Below, piece after piece: positions 23,794 through 30,778 of a DNA stretch of 30,778 bases. Under the pieces are notes generated by a model. The model searched no databases. It was not told where the DNA came from and was given only the letters and a program-made list of their open reading frames with translations. Location: positions 1-30,778 of the forward strand of contig UQZH01000021.1 in NCBI GenBank assembly GCA_900545445.1, in the 5' to 3' direction. A program made the translations under genes and the position numbers. How positions within the stretch are numbered: the stretch's first letter is position 1; every line of letters starts with the position of its first letter. This DNA is from an uncultured Collinsella sp. (GTDB lineage Bacteria; Actinomycetota; Coriobacteriia; Coriobacteriales; Coriobacteriaceae).

Positions 23794-26778
23794 ATGGGCA
23801 ACGCCATGCATCAATACGCCCTCTTTGGGACCGCACAATTTAAATACGATCAGACGATCACACATATATCGGACCAACACCGACAAATCGTCATTTGCAA
23901 CAACGGTTCAGACGTACGCTACGCAACGCTAGAAGAGTGGGAAGAAGCTGGCGCTTTGTTCGATGAACGAGCACAAATCGAGGGCATCGTCACCAGCGCG
24001 AGCCCAGCACGCGATAAACTCGAGCTCTTTCGCAGTCTCTTTACCGGGCGCAAAGATGTTTACGCTCATGGATATCGCAGAAAGGACGGGGGCATTGGCT
24101 ATACGCCTGCTTGTGCTAATGAGTGGGAGCCAGGAATTTGCCCCAAAGCAGCCCATCAAAGAGTTAAATGTGTAGAATGCAGCAATCGCGTCTTCCCGGA
24201 ATTAAGCGATGCCGCAATCATTGCTCACTTTAAAGGCAACGATGACCGGTTCCGCGATGTCCTCGGGCAATATGTTCTCGATAGGAACTGCAACACGAAA
24301 GTTCTCGTCATCGATTTTGACAAAGCGGACTGGAAAGAGGCAACAAATGCCGTACGGCTTGTTGCAATACGACGGGGCATTAACGCCGCCGTTGAGCGCT
24401 CAAGGTCCGGCAACGGCGCCCACATCTGGTTTTTCTTCCTCGAGCCAATCAGCGCAAAGGCTGCCCGAGAGTTTGGAAGTTGCCTCATAACCGAAGCTGC
24501 GGCGCATAATAAGACAATCACGTTCGAGGCCTTTGATCGAATGCTACCCGCTCAGGCCACTATTCCCGATGGAGGCTTCGGAAACCTCATCGCACTCCCC
24601 TTTCAAGGCAAGGCGCAACGTGAAGGAAACAGTGTATTTGTAGACGAACAATTCAAGCCCTTTCCCGACCAATGGCTCTATCTATCACAAGTCCAGCTGA
24701 TTCCGCGCTCGACGGTGCAAGATCTGATTGAGGCCCCTGGAAACAACCCACACGGACCAGCAACAACTACGGTGGCAAACAAGGGCAAACGGTATGCCCA
24801 AAGACCACGAAAGCGACTACCACTCACATCGCGGGACTTTCCCTCATCGCTGCCCGTTATTCAAGCCGATATGCTGTACATCCCCGAGAAGTCTCTGAGT
24901 CCAGCAGCTCAAATGGAAATCCGCGGACTTGCGACATTTGCCAATCCGGCATTCTATCGCGCGCAGTCCATGCATCAATCAGTATTCGGCAAACCGCGAC
25001 TCATAGACCTTAGCGAACTGAGAGATGGTCATGTTGCAATTCCCCGGGGCTGCAAAACTCAACTTGAGCGGCTAGTTCAAGAGACCGGCGTTACCGCCCA
25101 CTATTCAGACGAGCGCAAATCGGGCAATCCGATTGTTATGGCATTTAAAGGAGTCCTTCGCCCTGAGCAGCAAATCGCCGCTGATCAGATGCTCATATAC
25201 GAAGACGGAATCATGTCCGCGCCGACAGGCTTCGGTAAAACAGTCGTCGGAGCTTATCTTATTGCATCCATTGGTCTTCCAACGCTCGTCATCGTTCCCA
25301 AAACCGCACTCATAACCCAATGGAAATCCCAGCTCGAGCGATTTATCGACATTACGGACAACAGGGAGCCCGTCCGAACCCCAAAAGGACGAATCAGCAA
25401 AAGGCAGCCTCCGGTCATCGGACAAATAGGAGGAGGCAAAATGGCCGTAAGCGGCCTCGTCGACATCGCTTCGTTCCAGTCGTTATCTGGCAAAGACCGT
25501 CAAACCGGAGAGCCGATAGTTAAGGGCCTTGTTCGTAATTACGGCCTCATTATCTGCGACGAATGCCACCATGCCGCCGCACCACAGCTCGAGCTTATTC
25601 TCAAGTCCGCCCCGGCCAAATACGTATACGGCCTTTCTGCGACGCCCGAACGATCCGACGGCCTTACGCGGGCGCTCTCCATGCTCTGCGGCCCGCTCCG
25701 TTATGTTATCGATCCAAAAGCGCAAGCGATTCAGCAGGGCATCCAGCGCATCGTACGGCCTCGTTTTACTGGAATTCGACTACCCGCCTACGAGCCAGGT
25801 GCAAGCTTCAATCAGATTCTCGACCTGCTGTGCACGCATGCAGCTAGAAACGAATTGATTGTCAACGACGCTATTGAAGCTGCGTCAAACGGCCGGCATC
25901 CGCTCGTGCTGACTAAAAGGAAAAAGCATGCCGAGGAGCTGTTCGGGATGCTCAAAAACCAAGGACACGAACCCGTTCTCCTGACCGGGGAAATCGACGC
26001 CAAAGAAAGAAAAACGATACTGAGCAGTCTTCCCCGCTTCGAGCATGAACATCGAATCATCGTCGCCACCGAAAGCCTTTTGGGCGAGGGCTTCGATCTG
26101 TCCTACCTTGACACTCTACTCATTGCCACGCCGATATCGTGGGACGGCAGCATCACGCAGCAGGCAGGCAGGCTCCATAGAAGCCACGAGGGCAAGCGAC
26201 GGGTTGAGATATTCGACTACGTTGATTTATCTATACCCATGCTCGCCCGCATGTACCAGAAGAGACTCAAGACCTACGCCAAGCTCGGGTACGAAGTCTA
26301 CGTGACCGGAGGCAGCGAGCAGTCCGATCAAAACATTCTCATAGAACCGGCTAATGCCGTAGAGACTCTGGTTGAAGACATCGTTGGCGCCGCTAAGAGC
26401 ATCTTCATTGCCGCGCCCTACGCATCCGCCGCCTGCCTCGCAAAGCTCGGCGATGCAATCAAAGGTGCCACTGCCCGAGGGATTGCTCTTGAGTTTTTCA
26501 TTGCCTCGACTCCGCGCGAAGATGCAAGCGAGACTTTGGCAAAAATGAACGTCGAGCATGCCATTAGAGCAGAAGGACGTTTGTGTGCAGCGATAATTGA
26601 CGAAGAAACTATCTGGTACGGAACGATCCCGCTACTAGCTTTCCCCAAGAAAGAAGACTGCAGCATCAGGTTCAAAAACAGCGAGATCGCAGCGGAGCTC
26701 TTTGACGAAATCAACCACAAGGGAAAGCCAGATGCCACGTCAACAGGCAGGACATCCCCACCACTTGCGGTGGAATAG
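23794..26778 (+). CDS. TOTE-type primase-like / SF2 helicase / PLD-like fusion protein
   Basis: 994 residues. Residues ~100-135 form a Cys cluster (C107, C116, C126, C129) in YTPACANEWEPGIC..VKCVECSNR. Residues ~168-300 hold VLVIDFDKADW (D174, D176) and SRSGNGAHIWFFF, the archaeo-eukaryotic-primase-like core I associate with TOTE conflict-system proteins. Residues ~455-810 are an SF2 helicase: SAPTGFGKT (475-483), ICDECHH (587-593), GLSATPER, GEGFDLS, QQAGRLHR. Residues ~845-970 look like a PLD-like domain (SIFIAAPYAS, AAIIDEETIWYGTIPLL), but the HxK catalytic motif is missing (RLCAAIID). Codon use is more AT-rich than that of its neighbours. The final PPLAVE and stop come from the downstream repeat. 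It is probably a mobile-element defence or conflict protein acting on DNA; whether it works alone is unknown. Confidence 0.85.
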   Translation: MGNAMHQYALFGTAQFKYDQTITHISDQHRQIVICNNGSDVRYATLEEWEEAGALFDERAQIEGIVTSASPARDKLELFRSLFTGRKDVYAHGYRRKDGGIGYTPACANEWEPGICPKAAHQRVKCVECSNRVFPELSDAAIIAHFKGNDDRFRDVLGQYVLDRNCNTKVLVIDFDKADWKEATNAVRLVAIRRGINAAVERSRSGNGAHIWFFFLEPISAKAAREFGSCLITEAAAHNKTITFEAFDRMLPAQATIPDGGFGNLIALPFQGKAQREGNSVFVDEQFKPFPDQWLYLSQVQLIPRSTVQDLIEAPGNNPHGPATTTVANKGKRYAQRPRKRLPLTSRDFPSSLPVIQADMLYIPEKSLSPAAQMEIRGLATFANPAFYRAQSMHQSVFGKPRLIDLSELRDGHVAIPRGCKTQLERLVQETGVTAHYSDERKSGNPIVMAFKGVLRPEQQIAADQMLIYEDGIMSAPTGFGKTVVGAYLIASIGLPTLVIVPKTALITQWKSQLERFIDITDNREPVRTPKGRISKRQPPVIGQIGGGKMAVSGLVDIASFQSLSGKDRQTGEPIVKGLVRNYGLIICDECHHAAAPQLELILKSAPAKYVYGLSATPERSDGLTRALSMLCGPLRYVIDPKAQAIQQGIQRIVRPRFTGIRLPAYEPGASFNQILDLLCTHAARNELIVNDAIEAASNGRHPLVLTKRKKHAEELFGMLKNQGHEPVLLTGEIDAKERKTILSSLPRFEHEHRIIVATESLLGEGFDLSYLDTLLIATPISWDGSITQQAGRLHRSHEGKRRVEIFDYVDLSIPMLARMYQKRLKTYAKLGYEVYVTGGSEQSDQNILIEPANAVETLVEDIVGAAKSIFIAAPYASAACLAKLGDAIKGATARGIALEFFIASTPREDASETLAKMNVEHAIRAEGRLCAAIIDEETIWYGTIPLLAFPKKEDCSIRFKNSEIAAELFDEINHKGKPDATSTGRTSPPLAVE

Positions 26779-26827
26779 GGACTGTTTTTGGCTTATCAGC
26801 CGCAAATCAATCCCTATTCCACCGCAA
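26765..26827. repeat. 63-nt hairpin repeat, family 1, copy B (right flank of helicase island)
   Basis: ttgcggtggaatagggactg pairs with caatccctattccaccgcaa at 19 of 20 positions, the other being a wobble; the inner hairpin is ggcttatcagcc. The gaatag inside the left arm supplies the stop codon of the helicase gene. The tail of the element is 15 bases before the 3' end of the yafQ-like gene and may act as a terminator for either gene. Confidence 0.85.
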
Positions 26828-26842
26828 ATTATGAGCGGGCAA

Positions 26843-27151
26843 TCAGCCCTGCGGGCCCTGGAACAGTTCCTCATGCGAGCCCATTCTGACCAGCCGGATC
26901 ACAGGATTAGTCTTATGCGGCAAGTACAGAACGACCACATCGACCAAGCCATCGGATAGATGGAAATCGATGTGGCCGTTGTAATTGCCGCCCGGGTTTG
27001 AAAGCTCATGGGCGCCATATTCCGCGGGAAGCGAGCCGCGAGCTGCAAGTTCTGCGACTGCTGCCTTAAACTCGGTTTTTAGCTGCGGATGGATGCGCAT
27101 CGTCCGTTTGTAATCCGCCTTAAACTGAGTCTCGACTTTAATCTCAAACAT
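26843..27151 (-). CDS. YafQ/RelE-family mRNA interferase toxin
   Basis: 102 residues. VETQFKADYKRTMR, LPAEYGAHELSNPGGNYNGHIDFHL, LVDVVVLYLPHKTNPVIRLVRMGSHEELF match the YafQ branch of RelE-fold toxins, which cleave mRNA in the ribosome. Conserved His in GHIDFHL and in GSHEELF are in the expected catalytic places; the Trp usual in DW is absent here. The ATG begins two bases after the stop of the antitoxin gene, the standard antitoxin-first order. Confidence 0.88.
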   Translation of the reverse strand: MFEIKVETQFKADYKRTMRIHPQLKTEFKAAVAELAARGSLPAEYGAHELSNPGGNYNGHIDFHLSDGLVDVVVLYLPHKTNPVIRLVRMGSHEELFQGPQG

Positions 27152-27153
27152 CG

Positions 27154-27453
27154 CTAGCCCTCATCGAGGAACGATATAAGCTCATCAGCGTTATTGAATG
27201 ACGGGCTATCGTCCGGCAAAATCCCCAACTCATGAGCCTCGGCAATCACCATGGCGCGCCTCGTCGCCTCGTTGGGAACTTCGGGCCGACCCACGATCTC
27301 AAAAGGAATCTTTCGCTGATTTACCAGCTGCCGAACAGCAAGGTTGAGATACGAATTGAGACTCAGGCCAACTGTATCCAAGAACTCAGTCGCCTGTTCC
27401 TTGAGCCCCTCTTCGATGCGAACCGTCGTAGGCTTAACCGTTGCAGTAGACAT
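27154..27453 (-). CDS. RelB/DinJ-family antitoxin
   Basis: 99 residues from the ATG at 27453, chosen for a strong gaggaggt site; the frame continues upstream over the operator. TTVRIEEGLKEQATEFLDTVGLSLNSYLNLAVRQLVNQRKIPFEI is the ribbon-helix-helix DNA-binding region of DinJ/RelB antitoxins. The C-terminal part (DSPSFNNADELISFLDE) should wrap the toxin. It is co-transcribed with the YafQ-like toxin and likely represses its own promoter through the inverted repeat at 27500-27537. Confidence 0.9.
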   Translation of the reverse strand: MSTATVKPTTVRIEEGLKEQATEFLDTVGLSLNSYLNLAVRQLVNQRKIPFEIVGRPEVPNEATRRAMVIAEAHELGILPDDSPSFNNADELISFLDEG

Positions 27454-27499
27454 ACGCGACCTCCTCGCTCTCGTCTTTTGCATCAGTATACCCAGTTTA

Positions 27500-27537
27500 G
27501 AAGGCAGACTGATGTTAAATAGCATCAGTCTGCCTTC
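27500..27537. promoter_or_regulatory. 15-bp perfect inverted repeat upstream of the toxin-antitoxin pair
   Basis: gaaggcagactgatg and catcagtctgccttc, 8-base spacer. On the minus strand it lies upstream of a tatact at 27485-27490, where a -35 region would be, and another catcagta half-site follows at 27481. It is probably the ribbon-helix-helix operator. As it also lies after the LOG gene stop, termination is an alternative, but no T-tract follows. Confidence 0.6.
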
Positions 27538-27566
27538 TCATCACTACAACGACAGATGCGCTCGCC

Positions 27567-28325
27567 CTACATCAGCCCGCTCAGGGCGATATCGACGGCC
27601 TCGTTGAGGTCGTCGGTAATGTGCACCAACTCCGGATCGAGCGGACTGATCATACCGGCGTCCATCACCGGGCCGTTGAGCCAGTCGAACAGGCCCTGCC
27701 AGTACTCGGTGCCCACCAGCACGAGCGGCATGCGCTTGACCTTGTGCGTCTGCACCAGCGTGAGCACCTCGAACATCTCGTCGAGCGTGCCAAAGCCGCC
27801 GGGAAACACGATGGCGCCCGAGCTGTATTTGACGAACATGGTCTTGCGCACAAAGAAGTAACGGAAGTCCATGCCAAGGTTCACGTATTTGTTGAGCCCA
27901 TGTTCGTGCGGAAGCTCGATACCCAAGCCGACCGACTTGCCGTTCACGCTCGCCGCTCCCCTGTTGGCCGCCTCCATGACGCCGGGGCCACCGCCGGTGA
28001 TAACCGCCACGCCGCGCTGGGCGATTTTGCGACCGACCGTGCGAGCCGCCTTGTAGAGCGGATCTGTCTTGGGCGTGCGGGCACTGCCGAAGATGGTCAC
28101 CGCAGGACCAAGCTCGGCAAGCGCGCCAAAGCCATCGACGAACTCTGCCTGAATGCGCAGCACGCGCCAGGGGTCGGTGTGCAACCAGTCGGTCGAGTCC
28201 TCGGGTGCCAGCAGGTTGGCGTAGGTGTTGTCCTTGGGAATCATGGGGCCGCGCATGACCACGGGACCGCGCCGGTACGTCTCGTCGTAAGCCGGCTCGC
28301 CCTCGACGTTCTCATTCTTAATCAT
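27567..28325 (-). CDS. LOG family protein (TIGR00730-like)
   Basis: 252 residues from the ATG at 28325 (MIKNENVEGEP), preceded by aggag; an upstream in-frame start at 28394 lacks such a site. AVTIFGSARTPKTDPLY, VITGGGPGVMEAANRGA and VFPGGFGTLDEMFEVL are the nucleotide-binding and PGGxGTxxE motifs of LOG proteins. These are cytokinin-riboside-monophosphate phosphoribohydrolases in plants and nucleotide 5'-monophosphate nucleosidases in bacteria; they were long misnamed lysine decarboxylases. It is the longer type, with an N-terminal ~70-residue extension. Confidence 0.92.
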   Translation of the reverse strand: MIKNENVEGEPAYDETYRRGPVVMRGPMIPKDNTYANLLAPEDSTDWLHTDPWRVLRIQAEFVDGFGALAELGPAVTIFGSARTPKTDPLYKAARTVGRKIAQRGVAVITGGGPGVMEAANRGAASVNGKSVGLGIELPHEHGLNKYVNLGMDFRYFFVRKTMFVKYSSGAIVFPGGFGTLDEMFEVLTLVQTHKVKRMPLVLVGTEYWQGLFDWLNGPVMDAGMISPLDPELVHITDDLNEAVDIALSGLM

Positions 28326-28458
28326 GGGCACTCCTATCGAAAATAGAAACGGGCTGGGTCGACGCCATGCGTCAAACACCCGCCCGAACATCAACTATTC
28401 GATATGGTACCCACGATGCATCACGTGCTTGCAAAGCATCGGTCAGCGGTCGCGGCTC

Positions 28459-29598
28459 TTAGTAATCCACCGCCGCAGGACTGTTCATCCAGTCGCTCAC
28501 GAACGCACCGTAACGGCCCTCGATAATGGCCTGGCGGGCACGCCGCATAAGGTTGAGCAGGTAGTAGATGTTGTGCATCGACAGCAGAATGCCGCCGAGC
28601 ATCTCCTTCTGCGTGACCATGTGGCGAATGAGTGCGCGGCTGTAGCCGCCCGTGCACACCGGGCAGGTGCAGGTGGGATCAATGGGGCCGTCGTCGTGCG
28701 CAAAGCGCGCGTTGCGGAAGTTGAGGCGACCCTCACTCGAAAACGCCGTGCCCATGCGGCCGGTGCGCGTCGGTAGCACGCAGTCGAACATGTCGATGCC
28801 CACACCCACACCGCGCACGAGCGTCGTCGGGTTGCCGACGCCCATCAGGTAGCGCGGCTTGTGCTTGGGCATGTACTCGCTCACAAGCGGCGCCAGCGTC
28901 TCGAACATGGTCTCGTGGTCCTCGCCCACCGAATAGCCGCCGATGCCGTAACCCGGGAAGTCACCGCATTCCTCCAGATGGCGCAGCGAGCGTAGGCGCA
29001 GGTCCAGATGCATGCCGCCCTGGACGATACCAAAGAGCGCCTGGTCATCGCGGGTATGCGCCTTATAGCAGCGCTCGGCCCACATACTCGACAGCTCAAC
29101 GGCGCGCTCAACGTAGGCGCGCGTGGCGGGATAGCCCGGGCACTGGTCCAGCTGCATGCAGATATCGGACCCGAGCTTCATGGCGATTTCCATGTTGTCC
29201 TCGGGCGTCCAGAACACGTGGCGGCCGTCGTAGTCATTGACGATAAAGCGCACGCCCTCGTCGGTGAGCTTGACGGCGTCGTTGTGGCTGAACACCTGGA
29301 AGCCGCCTGAATCGGTGAGGATGGGGCCGTGCCAGTTCATAAACTTGTGCAGGCCGCCCAGCTCGGCAATGGTGTCCTCGCCGGGACGCATGGACAGGTG
29401 ATAGGTGTTGGCAAGCACGATCTGGGCGCCGAGCTGTTTGACGGTCTCGGTAGGAATACCCTTGACGTTTGCCTTGGTGCCCACGGGCATAAAGATTGGC
29501 GTCTCGATGTCACCGTGCGGGGTGTGCAGTACGCCGGCACGCGCGTGCGTCGTCGGGTCCTCGGCGATCAGGTCGAATTTAAAGAGGCTCTGGTCCAT
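28459..29598 (-). CDS. tgt: Queuine tRNA-ribosyltransferase
   Basis: 379 residues, ATG after aaggag. It exchanges guanine 34 for a queuine precursor in GUN-anticodon tRNAs. LTDSGGFQVFS has the conserved Asp (D96), IVQGGMHLDLR and GIGGYSVGE line the base pocket, GIDMFDCVLPTRTGR holds the nucleophilic Asp, and CTCPVC with the His in MHNIYYL is the zinc site. Length is normal for the bacterial enzyme. No other queuosine genes are in the window. It lies upstream of the LOG gene on the same strand with a ~130-base gap. Confidence 0.96.
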   Translation of the reverse strand: MDQSLFKFDLIAEDPTTHARAGVLHTPHGDIETPIFMPVGTKANVKGIPTETVKQLGAQIVLANTYHLSMRPGEDTIAELGGLHKFMNWHGPILTDSGGFQVFSHNDAVKLTDEGVRFIVNDYDGRHVFWTPEDNMEIAMKLGSDICMQLDQCPGYPATRAYVERAVELSSMWAERCYKAHTRDDQALFGIVQGGMHLDLRLRSLRHLEECGDFPGYGIGGYSVGEDHETMFETLAPLVSEYMPKHKPRYLMGVGNPTTLVRGVGVGIDMFDCVLPTRTGRMGTAFSSEGRLNFRNARFAHDDGPIDPTCTCPVCTGGYSRALIRHMVTQKEMLGGILLSMHNIYYLLNLMRRARQAIIEGRYGAFVSDWMNSPAAVDY

Positions 29599-29836
29599 AA
29601 ACTGGAACTCCTTGGTTGCGGTTCATACGCAAACCATTATACGGGCAACCCGCAAGGAGCACCGACTCGACAGAAACTGGCGCAAAGGAAACCTGCCCAC
29701 TTACACCAATGCATCAGGATAAAAATGATCCGTTTTCCTCCGTCCCCAACGGATCATTTCCGACTGCCACAGCAACGCCGATGCTTTGTCAACGACAGCG
29801 AAAACCCGCCAGAGCGAGCAAGGTGCCTTGAAACAA

Positions 29837-29865
29837 GGCGGCATAGACCTTCTGGTCATGCCGCC
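29837..29865 (-). terminator. Distal hairpin downstream of the SDR gene
   Basis: The stem ggcggcat-a-gacc / ggtc-atgccgcc has loop ttct and one bulge. On the minus strand it is followed by ttgttt. It overlaps a smaller gcctt/aaggc hairpin at 29825-29839, and is a likely terminator for the SDR gene. Confidence 0.7.
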
Positions 29866-29914
29866 CTCTTTGAATGACAAGTTGTCGCCCTGGCGACCGC
29901 GCAGCGTCGGCCCG

Positions 29915-29940
29915 TTACGGCGTTTGGTAAAACGCCGTAA
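29915..29940 (-). terminator. Proximal hairpin at the SDR gene 3' end
   Basis: A perfect 11-bp stem (ttacggcgttt / aaacgccgtaa, 4-base loop) starts 3 bases beyond the SDR stop. No U-tract follows, so it may protect the 3' end or act with the second hairpin at 29837-29865. Confidence 0.55.
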
Positions 29941-29943
29941 CTC

Positions 29944-30744
29944 TTAGGGCCGCTGGCCCATGCCGCCCTCGAGGGTGACGGTCTCACCGTTCATGTACTT
30001 AAAGTCGGGACCGCAGAGCTGAACGACCACGCGGCCGATTTCCTTCTCGACGTCGCCGTAGTGGCCTGCCGGCGGCATGTGGACGTTGGCCTTGAACGCC
30101 TCGGGATAAGCATCCTGGAAGTTCTCGAGCGCAGCGGTCCAAGCAAGCGGGCACACGATGTTGACGTTGATGCCGTCCTTGCCCCACTCGTTGGCTGCAA
30201 CGCGAGTCAGACCGCGGATGCCCTCCTTGGCAGCGGCATAGCTGCACTGGCCGTAGTTGCCAAACAGGCCGGCGCCCGAGGCAAAGTTGACCACGGAGCC
30301 CTTGGTCTCCTTCAGGTGCGGATAGGCCTTCTGCATGTACAGATAGGTAGCATACAGACCGGAATAAATGGCCAGGTTAAACTGATCCATGGTGTGGTCG
30401 GCGATGGTCACACCCGAGGCGCTGGCCTGAGCGTTGTTAACGACGGCGTCGATGCGGCCGAACTCCTCAATGGCCTTGTCGATGACGTTCTGGACGACGG
30501 CCTCGTTGTCCTGACCAGCCGAGACATCGGCCTGAACAGGCAGAACCTTGACGCCGTACTCGGCCTCGAGGGACTCCTTGGCAGCCTCGAGCTTGGCAAC
30601 GTTGCGACCGGTAATGACGAGGTTTGCGCCCTCCTTGGCAAAAGCGATATCGATGCCGTAACCGATGGAGCCAGCGGAGCCGTCCTTAAGCGTGGCCTTG
30701 CCGCCGCCGGTGACGATCACGGTCTTACCAGTGAAAAGTCCCAT
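29944..30744 (-). CDS. SDR oxidoreductase resembling bile-acid 12alpha-hydroxysteroid dehydrogenase
   Basis: 266 residues, ATG after gaaagga. It has a classical short-chain dehydrogenase fold: cofactor loop TGGGKATLKDGSAGSIGYG (longer than usual, ending in a FabI-like SIGYG), NNAQASASG in place of NNAG, catalytic Ser in NFASGAGLFGN, and YAAAK with Tyr/Lys. ITGRN after strand 2 (Arg) suggests NADP(H). NNAQASASG, GQCSYAAAKEGIRGL, VCPLAWTA, PDFKYMNGETVTLEGGMGQRP match, as I remember it, the 12alpha-HSDH of Clostridium sp. group P almost word for word. It would oxidise the 12-hydroxyl of cholate-type bile acids. No other bile-acid genes are in view, and an unrelated ketoreductase role remains possible. 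Confidence 0.8.
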   Translation of the reverse strand: MGLFTGKTVIVTGGGKATLKDGSAGSIGYGIDIAFAKEGANLVITGRNVAKLEAAKESLEAEYGVKVLPVQADVSAGQDNEAVVQNVIDKAIEEFGRIDAVVNNAQASASGVTIADHTMDQFNLAIYSGLYATYLYMQKAYPHLKETKGSVVNFASGAGLFGNYGQCSYAAAKEGIRGLTRVAANEWGKDGINVNIVCPLAWTAALENFQDAYPEAFKANVHMPPAGHYGDVEKEIGRVVVQLCGPDFKYMNGETVTLEGGMGQRP

Positions 30745-30778
30745 ACAAAGTCCTTTCGAATCGCGACGGGCACGCCCG

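Larger units (their letters stand above)
29599..29943. other. Intergenic region between tgt and the SDR gene
   Basis: No gene. It holds a perfect 12-bp inverted repeat (aaatgatccgtt at 29723-29734 and aacggatcattt at 29748-29759) of unknown role, and two strong hairpins listed separately. The tgt promoter should lie near 29610-29700; ttatac around 29637 is a possible -10 region on one strand, but I cannot fix it. Confidence 0.45.

Noticed and set aside
27500..27537. Intrinsic terminator of the LOG gene
   Set aside because: The stem is strong but no T-tract follows on the minus strand; its position over the toxin-antitoxin promoter fits an operator better. Not fully excluded.

Overview
The window looks like chromosome of a high-GC, gut-associated Coriobacteriia member, most likely Collinsella or a close relative. 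I infer this from strong G/C bias at third codon positions, gene content (DUF1015 beside serA, Sapep-type dipeptidase, DegV, tgt, a bile-acid-type SDR) and many short palindromic intergenic repeats. No database search was run, so the genus is an inference.

Layout. 1-3577: the 3' end of a serA-type phosphoglycerate dehydrogenase, an AT-rich gap, an orphan PD-(D/E)XK-like protein on the minus strand, a broken M20 peptidase remnant and a shortened DUF1015 protein. 3623-6919: a tandem pair of histidine phosphatases, a nitroreductase behind a DtxR/IdeR-like box, a DUF308 membrane protein and a YaiI/YqxD protein. 7087-13005 is a metal-homeostasis block: a PF11449-type transporter with a His-rich loop, a DEDDh exonuclease, a SmtB/CzrA-type ArsR repressor with a complete alpha5 zinc site, a separate HMA metallochaperone, a ZntA-type P1B ATPase, and a DtxR-family repressor. 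Operators resembling ArsR 12-2-12 sites lie in front of both the repressor and the ATPase.

13218-22200, all minus strand: Cof-type HAD plus Uup-like ABC-F; the operon pstS-pstC-pstA-pstB, ending in a terminator with no phoU; an M20 dipeptidase; and a phosphoglycolate-phosphatase-like HAD. 22324-23184 is a DegV protein.

23185-26830 is the accessory spot. A 994-residue protein joins a TOTE-type primase-like region, an SF2 helicase and a degenerate PLD-like domain. It is bracketed by two nearly identical 63-nt hairpin repeats and preceded by a 231-bp element with perfect 35-bp terminal inverted repeats. Its last residues and stop codon come from the downstream repeat. A DinJ/YafQ toxin-antitoxin pair follows.

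27567-30744, minus strand: a LOG-family protein, tgt, and an SDR closely resembling clostridial 12alpha-hydroxysteroid dehydrogenases as I remember them.

I saw no rRNA, tRNA, CRISPR array or transposase gene.
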